A stretch of DNA of 64,000 nt from Terana coerulea (taxonomy: Eukaryota; Basidiomycota; Agaricomycetes; Polyporales; Phanerochaetaceae), in NCBI GenBank assembly GCA_024811115.1, contig JAKOGH010000390.1, positions 62,001-126,000 on the forward strand, written 5' to 3'. Made by a program: the position numbers and the translations under genes. The first letter of the stretch is position 1, and the number at the start of each line of letters is the position of its first letter. Of the stretch, positions 21,561-34,193 are shown piece after piece. The notes below the pieces were generated by a model. It did no database searches and was not told where the DNA came from. It worked only from the letters and a program-made list of their open reading frames with translations.

Positions 21561-22134
21561 GAGCCCTAAGTCTGTGAGAAATGTCTGACCGACAACCGAC
21601 CATGCTGTTCGCCTTCCAAGACGATGCTCCGGTAGCCCACCTGTGAGTTTGCCATCGCCTTCGCCTGGTTGAACGCACAAGCATGGTCGATTTATTTTCT
21701 GTAGGCCAACACAGCCCGTCGTTGCGCTCAGCGAGTGCGCACGCGTGGTGTCGACTACAGTGGTTGCCGTATATATCCGAGAGACGACCGAAGCACGCAT
21801 CCGTCGGTAGGATGCCGTCCGGCACATGGTCCGGCAGCCGAATCGAGGTTGCGCTTGGGCGGCTTGGCCAAGTACGGAAGGTCGCCCAATCACAGGCGCG
21901 GGCAGTCCAAGCCGTCTCCTGAGTCGGTCGCCTCCCGACTGGGAAGGATCTTTGGTGGTGCCGATATCAAACAATGACAGCCTGTAGATCGACTATAAAA
22001 CCGGGTCTTTGCTCCGGAGACAGTTCCTTCGTCTTCGCCCTCCCCTGCCCCCGCGTCCGCCTCGACCAGCGCATCGCACAGACCACCGCTCGCGACGACC
22101 ACGCAATTCCTGGCGCGGGTAGCTGAAAACGGCT

Positions 22135-23686
22135 ATGTCTGTCTCAAGAAAAATGCTATTCCTCTTCTCCCTTTTCTCCCTCGCGTCTACGGTGCTGTCC
22201 GTCACGATTCCCAGTCACGAACACGAATATGCCCCTGTGCAGAGACGCCTTCCGAGCGCAACTTGGTACCAGCCCGAGAACCACCCCGTCCATGACCTAT
22301 TCAAGCGTGGCAAACGCGCCGACTCGACGGATGGGACGAACTACGCGGAGGTTGGGTCGCCTCGTGAGTCCGACTTCGTTTTATCTGCATCAATGTCTTA
22401 TTCCCCGCATGCTAGAGTGGTCCGCAGGCTATCCTACCGGTAAGGCGGACCCCGCGAAACTTCCGACGGAGTGGGTTGACGCGTTGAACGCTGCTGTCAA
22501 GGCGGGCAAGATTCCGGACTTCCCCCTTCAACTCCAACGGGCGGGAACCCAACCTACGGCAGTCTCAACCCGTTGGGCAACGAGGTCTGCTCTACCACCT
22601 ACAAGTGCCGCAACAACGATGATATCTGGGATGCTCCTGACGGCGTCTTCGGTTCCGGCTTCGATGATGGCCCGCTTCCCGTGAGTGCTCCGATCCTGTC
22701 GTTGATTCCGAGACTGACAATTCCCTTAGACATCCGACAAACTGTACCAGTTCCTGCAGGAAAATGACGTCCACGCGACCCACTTTATGATCGGCGTTAA
22801 CATTCTGAACAACCCTAAGGAGTTTACCTTCGCATTTGAAACCCTCCAGGATGATATCGCCGTGCACACCTGGACGCATCCGTACATGACGACCCTCGAC
22901 AACATGGCTTTGCTTGGCGAGTTTGGATGGACCATGGAAATCATTCACAACTCGACCGGTGGTCGTCTCCCAAAGTACTGGCGTCCACCCTACGGAGACT
23001 CGGATAACCGCGTGAGCGCCATCGCCCGGGAGGTCTTCGGTCTCCAGACCATCATTTGGAACCAAGAGTACGCGCTTAGCCAGTGGTTCTTTCTTATTGA
23101 CTAATCAATGTTCCGCTGCAGTACGGAAGACTGGAGTATCGGAAACCCGGGCGGCGCGACGTCTGACGGCGTCCACGCGTCGCTCACCAAGTGGCTCGAA
23201 GGCCCCAAGTCTCCCGGGCTTATCATCCTGGAACATGAGCTCTCGAACTTCACCGTCCAGGCGTTTATTGACGCATTCCCGCTTATCAAGAGCAACAACT
23301 GGAATATCGTCCCCGTCACGCAAATCGACGGCCAGAGCGCGTACCGGAACGCGGATGGCAACGACGGGACTGTTGCGCCAGCTCTCGGATTTTCGGGAAT
23401 TCTTGCGAACTCGGTCCCTAGTGACTCCGGCGGCAACTCGACGACGTCTTCAGGCTCCGTATCCTCCACAACCTCGGCACCGACTCCGTCTGGCTCGACG
23501 AGCGGCAGCTCGAAGCCCGCCAGTGGAGCCGTCACATCCTCCACATCGAGTTCGAGCTCCACAGCATCACCGACCGGTGCCAACCAGACCAGCAGCGCGT
23601 CGTCCTGCCATTCCCTGTTAGCGGGCCTGCCCGGCGTAGCCGTGGCGATGCTCGCCGTCCTCGTCTCTGCCATCACTCTTGCATAA
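22135..23686 (+). CDS. GPI-anchored chitin deacetylase (CE4 family)
   Basis: Deacetylates cell-wall chitin to chitosan at the cell surface. Exons 22135-22363, 22416-22680, 22730-23067, 23122-23686. A signal peptide (MSVSRKMLFLFSLFSLASTV) comes first. The NodB fold carries GFDDGP (motif 1, metal-binding Asp pair; TFDDGP is usual), HTWTHP (motif 2), RPPYGD (motif 3), NQDTEDW formed across intron 3 (motif 4) and IILEHEL (motif 5). A Ser/Thr-rich stalk and a hydrophobic tail (GLPGVAVAMLAVLVSAITLA) mark a GPI anchor. Exon 2 changes frame at the C-run 22522-22526; one more C joins AGKIPDFP to STPTGGNPTYGSLNPLGNE, so a homopolymer error is the likely cause. Confidence 0.92.
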
Positions 23687-24901
23687 ACACTGTTCGCCAC
23701 ACTCTTTTCGCAATCGGACTTTTCTTGGGATTTTCCTAGTACACATCCACACTTGGACATCGCAGTAGCATCGTCGTGTTTTGCGTTCGTCGTTTACTAT
23801 ACCGTCATATTACTCTCTACTCTGCCTCGGACTTTATAATAATTACTCACAGGCGCGCCGCTCGTTTTTCCCGTATCTCACTCGGACGCTGGCGCGCATC
23901 TAAAACATAGCATAGGCTTGACACTACCAATGTACAATCTTGTATATTCAAGTGACGTGTATTAGATACAGTGGGGTTGTACGTCCCGGCTGCCTCGTGT
24001 AAACGAAGCTCAAACCTGTGCCAAAATAAGAGCGACTAGTTAACCAGGGTTAGAATATATGTTCACACAGACGTGAGCGAAGTGTTTGATCTACGCTGGA
24101 GTAGGCGAAATGTTGGACGTGGACAAAGTTTTTTATCCATGCTGGAATGGGCGAAAATCGAGCGAAAATATGAATGACTGCGGTATAACGGTGGTATAAC
24201 TTGTAGTAGGTAAGTATTCGCGATCATCATATGTACTCATCATCAGATATTCAGGGACCAAAAATAACAAGGCTTTGTGGAGGAATTTACTCTACTCATC
24301 CGGCAACGGGAGAACGAAGCTGGATTGCAGAACTTAAAGCATATGGTCAGATGGCGCTGTTGGCTTTTTAGGAAACAGGCGGGACGCCACAAGGCGATGC
24401 GCCTGATCGGAGTTCAGATCACTAACGCCTTGGTTTGCCACGTAACCATGACCGCCGTCCCGTTTGTAACTTGCCCTGCACCGCAGTTGTGCTCTGCACA
24501 CTGTGCTGGATTTTTCCAGTGTGATCATCGGGGTACTGAACAAGTCAAAATGGGTCAGTACAGTGTAGTACGTTTCATTGGTGGTGCTTACTTACGACAA
24601 CGTCCAGTGGTTGTAGATTTTGCACTAGCACTTCGAAGGTGTTTACACATCCCACCGCCGTCCGGGGACTCATAGAGCCTTCGGTTATGTCAGAACTTAG
24701 ACGTCGGTGCCAAGTTGGTGCAGTCGATAATACCAATCAGGATTCTCGCGTATGATCACGTGCATGCCAACTTACGCACATTGTTAGACGCATTCCTGCC
24801 GTTTCCGAGCGTGCCCTGCGTTCCCGCAAGGAGTCGCGCACACCAGCTACATCTCGCCGCCGCCGTCAACGTTGATTCCCAAGAGCATAGGCTCAAGCAG
24901 A
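23687..24901. other. Intergenic between chitin deacetylase and pseudogene
   Basis: 3' region of the deacetylase, then non-coding sequence. GTTTGATCTACGCTGGAGTA and the like recur once around 24080-24150 (GCTGGA[AG]T[AG]GGCGAAA twice). The 132-codon frame at 24277-24675 has no recognisable domain. Confidence 0.4.
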
Positions 24902-27900
24902 ATGGAACCGCCCAGTGCATCACGACCAGTCAATGACACCGCCGCCCACGATGCTGAGCCTAGAACGGTAGACGTTGTTATCGATACCAGCTTGTTGACC
25001 AACTACCGAAAATATGTACGACTGACAGGCGTGCCGGTCCCTATCACTTACGACTACATTTGTAGGAAACTAGAAGAAGAAGGTGCGTTCGATACTGCAT
25101 GCGGTTCAGTCTATGCGACGCTGATATCTGCCTTCCTGTAGGCTTGCCAAAGCCAGGATATGTAGGAGAGAATGCAAAGCGGGAGATTGAGGTCACAGAC
25201 GGGCCGTCCTCCTTCGATGCCAGCACAATGACCGGGAGGATTAATAAGTGCGTGGCTGTTTGCACCTTCTACTATACGTATGGTTGCCGCGCATGCGCTG
25301 ATTTTTACGCGCTCCATGCAGTAACCAGCCCCTCTGCCAGTACTATCACAACTTCTATCTTTCGCCTACACGCGATGTACAGTCTCAAGACGACAAGGCC
25401 GGACTCAGCACCGCCGAACTCTGTGAAGATTATGCGGGAGATTCTGTGGTAGTCGGGAGAGTCGATGTAGCCTTCCAACGGTAAGTGATCAATGTTAGAG
25501 TCATATCTTTTACTCAAGACAATACACAATCAGGACATTGAGGATACCAGGTGAGGATACTTACCACGAGTTTTTACCACTAATATACGAGTTATTTTTA
25601 GACGATGGTAGAGAGTATCCACTTCCGTGCAGCCTTGGGACGTTTCATCTTTAGTATGTCTGCACCCGGTATTTGCGCGGAGTATGATACTCATTGTATG
25701 AAGCAACGTGGCAGAGCTTGCCTCGCGTTTACCCGAGTCCATTGTGTCCAAAGGGGGTTTGTTGATGGTGAGTCGACGATGTCAAATACAGGCCTGGACA
25801 GACTAATACAGGAGCGTGGCAGAGTATGCATGAATGAGAGGCAATGTGGATAGAGTTCACATTGCCGCAGTCTGCTGCCCCTTGCGCCTTGAAGGTCTCT
25901 GTCGGAGGCATCAACGCACTTACAGGTTTGCCCAGACATACAATATCCGCAGGTCGGCAGGACTACACGCCTATCAGGTCCGATGGGAAGGGCCAGCCGT
26001 ACGTCGTGTATCATTATGGCTTGCTTATTCCATGACAGGAGATTGTAGGTGGCTGGTAAGCTTGATAGATTTTTTCGGTGAAACAGGGTATTGAATTTAC
26101 CCTCTTATAGGATGGTTTTAGTACGGAGAACGGCGTTGTTCGTCGTGAGCCCTTCGTGATGGTGGAATTGATTCAGTAAATTGATGCGTGACAATCGACG
26201 CAGAGTTTGTGGCTGTGTCTCTCGGTAGAGGGATGACCGCTGAGGCCCAACTGAGTGGCAAAGAGGTCATTAACGTCCACCATCATGATAATGAGAACCC
26301 AAGCGTACATACCCCTCTTCCCAGGATCTCGGTGGAATACAAATTGATGTATTTCCGATGTGCGAGACACCGCATCAATTCCGACAAGCCGACTGCATAC
26401 TGAGCAAATACCTTTCTCCTCGTATGCAAGGACTGGAAGTTGGGCATAGCTTCACCTTCGAAGATCTGAACGCGTGAGCATTTCAACTTCCTGGCGTGTA
26501 GCCCTGGGATGCTCACGTTTTGTGTACATTACCGTACTTGAAGCCGAGTCCAAGCTTTTGACCAGTTCTTCCCGGCGCTCCGTAATACCAACCTTGTACA
26601 ATGTACACCTTCAAGCACGGCCGGCACGTGCTGGCCAGATAGAGGGTAAGCGTAGAAGACCAACATAATATAGCGGCGGGACATAGTGATCGCACAATTT
26701 TTCAGTCTACGTGACTTTACTGCAGGCTGAGCAGGGAGGGTTCCTCCACTACGTCGATATAGATAATGGTCGGGGAATATTTGACAGCCTCAACTTGCGC
26801 CGACGTGTGGAAGGCACATGGGGATCCCAGACACCAAGCAAAATTTTTGTCTGGGTATGACGGTCATCAAATTTTAACCATTTCCGACCTTACAACGGAG
26901 GCCTTGCCATGTGAGTATCATTATTAACCAGGTAATGACCCATGTGCTAATACACAACAGCCCTCGAAGACTTGACCCGGAACACTATAGAAGTCTGGGT
27001 GACAAAAATGCAAGAGGGTGGTGGACGCGAAGAATCAATGCCCGACAGTTCGCCTTGTACGCAACTTGGATTCGCCCCTGGAGGGCGAATTGAGCAGTAT
27101 ATCGTACGTGATCGGCTTCCTGCGACTGCGCACAACGTGAAGGCTGCGAGCGTGCACATCACTGTCCTCAACCCAGAAGCGTTCGCTAAACTCACGCGTC
27201 TCCACGCACCGCCTACGCCGATCTCGATCGATACATATGGTGGCGGCAGTGACTTCATGTCAACCCGGCACAATTTTTGTACGAGTTCGTAAACTTGAAT
27301 TTTGGTGTGAAAGTACATCTATTCCATGATAAATCTCGACGCAGGGAAAAATTGGAAAATGTAACCCTAACCCTAGAAAAACGGCCAAATTCTTGGCCGG
27401 TCAGCGGTTTTGTAGTCTCCAGTGTACACCTTGGGACCTCATCTGGGCTCATGAAGGGGATATATGTCCTCAATCAAATCAGTTTATACCTTTCCAAATC
27501 ACTTCTGCTCTCTGTAAGCAGTGACAATAGGCATGTGCTATGCATTTATACTTGACTACAATATATAAATGAATTTAAAATGATTTAAATATTCAATAAG
27601 CGCCCGTAAACGGCCAAATCCAGACTCCCAAAACCCGAATTTTGAGTTATTGAAATTCTGTCCCGTGGACTTCAAAGCCATGCCAAATGAGTGTATTTTG
27701 CACTATATAGCATCACTACAAATGAGAGGTCGAAAGAACCTTAGGGGTTTCAAAGTTGACCCTCGGCGCTCGTCATGAAGTTGCCACTCCTACCATATAG
27801 ACAAAATGGGCTTCCGTGGTTCAAACTGCAAGATGAAGATCTCCCTGCGGCAAACAACATCCCTTTCGTAAATCACGCACTGGACAAAGTGAAGTCTGTC

Positions 27901-28266
27901 CGCGAAATTCTCCAGGAACAGCACGCCAAAGACCTCGCCAGCTTCGACGCCTGCTGCTACTGCTCGAGCCTTGGGTTGTATAAGCTCCATCCTTGCTCAC
28001 ACTCCCTTTGCGATGACTGCGCGAACCGTTTGCGAAGCACAGAATGTCCCATGCACTGCAGAGGCGTAACGAGGAGAACAAGGATCTCTTACGCTATGGT
28101 CCTTGCCGAGAGCGAGAAGCGTCCAGGTTGTCCGGCGGCAAGCTCCCTCCAACTCAGCGACCATGTTGCGATCTTATCTAGATGTGCTGAAGAGGGGCTC
28201 GTGGGCTCTTTTGAACGCTTATCTCATAAAGTGTCGCCCCCTTCATCTGACCTTCAAGTTGAATAA
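24902..28266 (+). pseudogene. Broken copy of a basidiomycete multi-exon gene with RING-like C-terminus
   Basis: I recognise an Agaricomycete family (from memory; function unknown) whose members have a conserved N-terminal region, often a ubiquitin-like segment, and a Cys-rich end. The first exons still splice cleanly: VIDTSLLTNYRKYVRLTGVP, ITYDYICRKLEEE, DGPSSFDASTMTGRI, QPLCQYYHNFYLSPTRDV, DYAGDSVVVGRVDVAFQR and TLRIPDDGREYPLPCSLGTF, with GT-AG introns of 50-75 nt. Then stops appear: TGA 25835 inside a conserved EAMWIEF stretch, TGA near 26033, TAA near 26177. Later pieces are GRGMTAEAQLSGKEV, FAPGGRIEQYIVRD and PPTPISIDTYGG. A roughly 500-bp stretch (27250-27780) separates these from GLPWFKLQDEDL and the RING-like CCYCSSLGLYKLHPCSHSLC, DDCANRL. 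The ubiquitin-like part is not readable. Confidence 0.6.
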
Positions 28267-29066
28267 TTATCTGTGTAGAGTTTCACCTTCCAATTACACA
28301 CTCATGCATATGCTTGCATCAAGTATCAGTAGTTACATTTGGGATGAGATTGAAGGGATGTCCGAAACGCTACACGAATACTGACCACTTTGCCTCCCTT
28401 AGTGCTAAATATTCCGGCTTAAGGACGTGTGTCGGATGTCGATCCGGGGACTCGACGCGGCCGGGGTCTTTGTTTGGTAATGTTTGATTCCAAAGCCCCT
28501 GCATGCCAAATCTAGCTAATGGATCGAGTCTTCAGTGATTTTGCTCTCTCCCTACAACTCGAAGCGGGCCTTCGTACAGGTCCAAAGTTTACTTAGCTAA
28601 AAATAATTGAGAGAAGCCAGGAATAAAAACTGCGCCAGTGAGCAGAGCAACTATCACCTCGTACCATTAATATTCATTGACTGATTTGAGTCACTCGCGG
28701 CAGCGATGCAGGTCTCGGGTTTCCGCAGCGTCGTCGGGACGATGTGACATATGAAGAACGGGGACGGCCTAAATCTCGCGCAGCTGTTCTACAATGAGAT
28801 GTTTCGGCCGCAGACGGGAGATTATTTGTTCGAGGCTGGCTACAAGCGGGCTGCGGGTGCGTTGTCGGTGGCGAGAAAGAAGTCGAGGAAGAAATGGGTG
28901 GTATCGAAGGCGACGGCGCCGGATAGCTTGGAGGTGCGGGTCAATTACGTGCACATTGGCGCATGGTACTAGACTAGCAAGCTATTAGTTACGCGTTTTC
29001 GTGATTGTACAAGTAGTTTTTGCTGTCCTTTATAGACATGGCACTGGTGAGGCACGGTATATACTG
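28267..29066. other. Intergenic; one small unassigned ORF
   Basis: 28751-28972 (+) is a 73-codon frame: LNLAQLFYNEMFRPQTGDYL, GYKRAAGALSVARKKSRKKW, LEVRVNYVHIGAWY. The composition looks coding, but I recognise no family and see no obvious partner exons; it may be an exon remnant of a lost gene. Nothing else supported. Confidence 0.35.
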
Positions 29067-30621
29067 TCAATGCCAGTGTGGGAAGTAAGCCGAATACCAG
29101 CTGGTGCCCTGATACACGCCGGCGGGAAGACTGAAGAAGGACAAGAAAACGAGGGCGAGAAGGCATATCCGCACGAAGCCAAAACAACCAAGTAAGAGCA
29201 GCATCACGATCTCGAGGAAAAGTGGCGACCCTCCATTTCTCTCGATGTAAATGTACGACAGACCAGCCAGTGGTAGCGCAGTGTGAGCTACGCAAATGGC
29301 GCGCCATAGCCACTGGCCATTTGTGTTGATAAATACGGCATTCCACAGAGGCACGCCGTGCATTGCGCCCACGATGGTGGAGACGAGTAGGCTGACCATA
29401 GCGGCAACTATAAGTAAAGCATGAATGTCTCGTCAGTCTCCCCGAAGTAAGGTTGAAATGTTAGTAACTCACCTATCCAGCTTTTCTGACAGTCCTTGAA
29501 TGAACGGTTGAATGGCGTGCAGCGAGACCCTTCGCACAACATGGTGGGCCTCGACTTCCCGCTTCCAGACGTGGCGTGAGTAGCTAGTGTATTTGCTGAC
29601 ACTCTCGACTCCATAAGAGCCAAAGCCATATAGTCCTCATGCGTCTCCTCAATGCCCTGTTGGTGTCCTTCTGATGGCAGCTCAGGATCCCGCAGACGCA
29701 CGTGCACGCGTTGCTGGACATCGTACGGCTTGCGCAGCCAGCAGAAGTAGATGCCGACGGCGCAGAAGATGTAGCTGCACGTCGCCATCTCGATCTCCGA
29801 GATGGGCATCCGTTCCACCAGACGCACCACCGTCTGCACGAAATACCAGGACGCTTGTGCGACGGTGACGAGCTTGACTAGAAGGTTCGCCTTGCTCCTG
29901 TCCTTGACTTCAAGGCGCATGCGCTTGACGTCGAGCACGACGGAAGTGTCGCTGGTTCTACGAGCATTGTCGAACCATTCGAGGAATTCAAAGCCGTTAC
30001 GCAACGGTTCGCCGTCCGGGCGGTTGAAGCCGCCCATGTCGGCGAAGAAAGCGAGGTCCATCGTCCAGTCCTTCTGCCCGCAGCTACGCATGTACGCCAG
30101 GCTCGTTCGCGCGCTGGTGAACTCCATGACGGCGACGAAGAGCACCGTCTCGGGCGCGAAGAAGTTGATCGTCATCCAGACAACCTTCGTGGAGAACGGG
30201 CGCGACATCACGACCCACACCCACTTGAAGCAGGCCCTGACAAACCGCGGGATGCGCTTGCCGTAGGGCCCGGCCTCGAGCTCGCGGATGAACTCCGCGG
30301 GCGCGTCCTCGTCGGGCACGTCGACGTGGACGGAGACGTACACGCAGGTGAAGATGGTCGAGACGGAGGCCCAGATGAGGTTGACCGTCCCGCGGAAGTC
30401 GGGGCCGCGGACAAAGCCCACATGGCCGGGAGGGGAGACGTCGAGGAACTGGCCGCGATGCCAGACGACGGCGAGGAGGGTGATGGCCAGCGGCAGGACT
30501 ACGGACCCGATAATGATCAATATGAGGGGGTTAAGGAACTCGAACTTGACCCCAAACGTTCTGGACACGAGGCGTGGCAATGTCGGGCGAGTAGGGGAGG
30601 CTGTTGAGGCCGTTTGGACAT
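29067..30621 (-). CDS. Fungal multi-pass membrane protein of unknown function
   Basis: Two exons: about 30621-29470 and about 29415-29067. TM segments include FLNPLILIIIGSVVLPLAIT, GTVNLIWASVSTIFTCVYVS, a C-terminal LLVSTIVGAMHGVPLW and FLEIVMLLLLGCFGFVRICL. The core AYMRSCGQKDWTMDLAFFAD followed by MGGF is typical of a family expanded in fungi (a Trp/Asp box then [SA]DMGGF, as I recall it). The best start is ATG 30621 (MSKRPQQPP), but the frame to the membrane part needs one more C at the minus-strand CCCC 30597-30594; this looks like another homopolymer error. A dead relative lies at 2641-3680. Confidence 0.75.
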
Positions 30622-31810
30622 GGCGGAGAAATATGTGAACAAGGCACTTGCAACGCTGTCGCGTATTCGGTTTATCAAGTACAACAGCCGCGCCATAGAC
30701 CAAAGTCTATTCGGCGCCAAAGCTTTATACGTGCGCGACAATCGGCAAGGTTTGTCCCTTAAATGAACTCGTCAGTCGAGACCATGGCCAACCGGAGAAT
30801 GGTACGAACCACGGTTGAGCCAGTACAACATAATCGCCCTTGCGCCAAGAAAGCAGTTGACATGTCCAGTGCACCGCTGTTGATGGAAAGTACTCAGGTA
30901 CCGTGCATGTCGGAAGGGCGTGCGGTGGACGCGTGAGTTAGCAGAGCCTGATCATGGGAGCTTGAGCTTGATGACCCTACACAATACGCCAGGTTTGTAA
31001 ATAGCAGGCTATCTCTTCATCGAAGGTAGCTTCCTGGAAGATGGCCGTTTGTTATATAAGAGTGGGGGCGAAGGCGAAGGCACAGTATTTTGTGTCCTTG
31101 ACAGTCTAGGCACCACCATCAGCCCCAGCGCTCAAACCAGAGCTAGAGTCTCGATATTTGACATCGCTAACACCACATTAGTGTACTTGCAAGCCCTGTC
31201 AGAGCGGGGTTTGCTCACCTGCTCCTTCCTTGCTCCTGAACCTATGCACATAGCCGTGCAGGCGGACAGCGAGTGAACCCGCCGCTGCGCAAGGCTGTTA
31301 CGATGTCACACTGAGTTTGGATACGCTGTTGAGGAGAAGATGGAGTGTCATCCATAGCAGCATAAGCTCTGCGACGTGATGTAACGAAGACACGAGTCAA
31401 ATATTTTCCAAGATATTAATTAGTACTCCATCAAGCGTAAACAGGGAGCAACGACACACCTCTCAAGCATACTCAGGAGGCACTCAGGCCAGAACTCGTA
31501 AAGGTCATAATCATTAAAGTACGTTAAAGAGGCTCACAGGTGTCGCTAGTAGATAATCATGAAACTGGAGCAGGATAGCATATGACCAGAAGTAAGGAAG
31601 ATGTTCAAGAGGGGCTCGTAAGGAGCAGTCCGAATGCAATGTATAGAGCGATTGAGACGTGGCGTGAATGGGAGCATGTCCAAGTCGTATAAGGCTGGCA
31701 ATAAGGTAGCGTATAAGTGCGAGGAATCGGTATAATACACGTGAATGCGAATGCGAGCAATAAACGAACAAACGGGGAAGCAATAGCACTGAGATAGAGA
31801 TGGAAGGATG
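30622..31810. other. Intergenic between membrane-protein gene and kinase gene
   Basis: Upstream of the membrane-protein gene and downstream of the kinase. Includes a TATATAAGAG at about 31052 with no recognisable gene behind it. No supported CDS, RNA gene or repeat. Confidence 0.45.
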
Positions 31811-34193
31811 CTAAGACGAAAGAATATTTGGCCACTTGAGCTTGAGACCTTCCAGCCAGCGCATGTAAAGCAGCTCGGCGATGGGAGACTTCCGCGCGGT
31901 TTGGTCGTCACCTGGTGTTGAGGATGGCGCGGTAGCTGACGTGGAAGGTAGGCCAGAGATCTCCTCCTCCTCTGTGACAATCAGGCCCTTCGCAGTCATT
32001 TCGCTCTTGCGAATGACACGTTTATGCGGAAATAAGCCTTTGCGGTTTGGATGTGATGCTTGACGTGCGAGTTTCTGCAAAGAGTCAGAAATATAGCCAT
32101 GAGGCTCACAGGACAGTACTCACTCGTTGATACCGGCCAGGACGTCGAGCATTACTTTGTACGCAAGCTCAGGATTTACGTCGCGCAGCTCTTCGAAACC
32201 TCGTGAGATCATGCTCAGGGACTCGATCTCTCGCGCATCCATATCGTCTGTTGTCGCCTTGAGGATCATTGTCAGTACGACGGGTATTACGTCATGCGGG
32301 CAGCAACGTACCTTCTCCAAGGTTGGCAGCAGGACCTCGTTGACCATCGTCCTTCCCGCATTAGCCATCTCTGCCCGCTTCCCGCTTGCATTCTTCGACT
32401 GCACCGGCGAGCTGGGCGCACTCCCCGACGGACTCCCATTCTCGCTTCTCTCGCGCCTCAGACTGCCCACAAAGTCCTCCGACAAGCGCAGACTCCGCAC
32501 CGTATCCACCTTCTTCACCGGTCTGATAGTGTCGACGCCGTTGCCGAGGTCTGCCTCGCCCAAGACCGTCCCCGTCGTCAGGTTGTTCCGCGCGGCATAC
32601 GACGCACGGCGCTGTGACGACGACGTCGAACGCACCGAGCCGGAGTAGGCGGGCGGTGGCTCGATGGTGTCAGGCGATCCTTGTGGGGGCGTGGAAGGAG
32701 CAGAGACGTTCGCTGTCTCGTCCGATCCGGTGTCGTTCAGGAGGCCAGGGACGTCCTTCTCGCTAAGCGCGATGGAGACGGGCCGGATGACCACAGTGGA
32801 ATGGCCCGCGTCGGAGTTGGTTAGAAGTGGATTCGACGTGACGCCGCTGCCCTGGGTCGCCCCGTTCGTAGTGATAGATTCATGGACCTCAAGCAAAGAC
32901 GTGCCATCCTCGTCGTAGTCCTCGTCTGGAATTGAGCCATGGATCGTCAGGTCCTTGGCCATACTCCGGAACGAACCCATCGCATTTGACCGGATGGTGT
33001 CGAAGTTCCAGTCGCTGCGCAATGTGCCATCCCAAGCGCCGCTGTTGCGCACCGTCGCTTGATACATCTGAGGCTGGCGGCCCGTTTGTCGCGCACGATA
33101 GTCTTGGTAACGTTCGATGAGCTCCGTCAGATACGATGTTTTCCGTGCGGTTTTGATGAAGCGATGCTGCAGAAGCTCTTTGGTTGTAGGTCGCTGATAG
33201 TGTATGTTAGATAATGTGGCATACAAGAGCCGATACTAGACATACCAGCTTAGGATCCTTAGTCAAGCATTGTGTCACAAAGTCCTTGAATGCGAGCGAG
33301 AATGGTCCCTCCAAAGTCGGTGGCTTCGCTTTCGGGATCAAGAACAGAACTCTCATAGGGTGATATTCAGCCAATGGTGGTTCGCCCTTTGCCATCTCAA
33401 TCGCCGTGATGCCCAAACTCCAAATGTCGGCCTTGGCGTCATATCCAGCCTGACGGATAACCTCTGGCGCCATCCAGAACGGTGTGCCGACGAAGGTGTG
33501 TCTCAGTGTCGTCGTCAATTGCGCTGCAACACCGAAGTCTGCGAGCTTTACTTTGCCGGAGGCTGACAAGAGAACATTCGCGGCCTTGATGTCGCGATGG
33601 ATAGTCCCTTCGCTGTGTAGATAGTCGAGGCCGAGCAACAGTTCGCGGCAGATGACGGCAATATGCGCTTCTGAGAAGACACCAGGTTTGAGGAGGTCGA
33701 GACAGGACCCTCCGGCAAGGTACTCCATGACAATCCAGAGCTTGTAGGCGACGACGAACGCGCCGTAGTAACGCGTCACGTATTCCGAGTCGCACTGGGC
33801 AAGGTTAGCGATTTCTTGTTGAATCTCCGAGATATCGTCGTCAGAGTCTTCCAGGTCTAGTGATGCTTGAGTTCAGCGACCTGCGACACACTGTTGTGCA
33901 GTGGAGCACGCACCTATCTGCTTGATAGCGACTATCTGCTTCGTCTCATTGTGCATTGCCTTGTACACCACTCCAAAACTGCCGGTCCCCAGCTTCTCCA
34001 GGAGCGTGTACTGGCTTGCAGGATTGTTACTGGGAATCGGATAGGGTTCATTAGGTTTGGGGCGAGCCCTTCGTTCGTTCGCCTCCTTCATCGGTGAGGC
34101 AGGCGGTGATTTCGTGAGTACTGCCTTCGGCTGTGAACCAAGACTTGCGTTAGACTTGCTTGCCCTGCGCAACAGCCGCGAGTTTTGAAGCAT
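31811..34193 (-). CDS. STE20/GCK-III-type serine/threonine kinase
   Basis: Germinal-centre kinases act in polarity, septation and MOR/NDR-type signalling in fungi (compare S. pombe Nak1 and Sid1). ATG 34193 ([15 protein letters not shown]) is the first after an in-frame TGA. Domain order: P-loop [37 protein letters not shown], hinge [15 protein letters not shown], catalytic [19 protein letters not shown], activation segment [20 protein letters not shown], then [20 protein letters not shown]. Catalytic residues are intact. A long Ser/Pro-rich tail follows, with a conserved end: [33 protein letters not shown] last exon (about 32070-31811) ends [11 protein letters not shown]. About five short introns. 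Confidence 0.9.

Noticed and set aside
24277..24675. 132-codon plus frame before the RING-like pseudogene
   Set aside because: No recognisable motif and no continuity with the downstream exons.
27360..27376. AACCCTAACCCTAG as a telomere or interstitial telomeric array
   Set aside because: Only two CCCTAA units; too short to claim more than resemblance.
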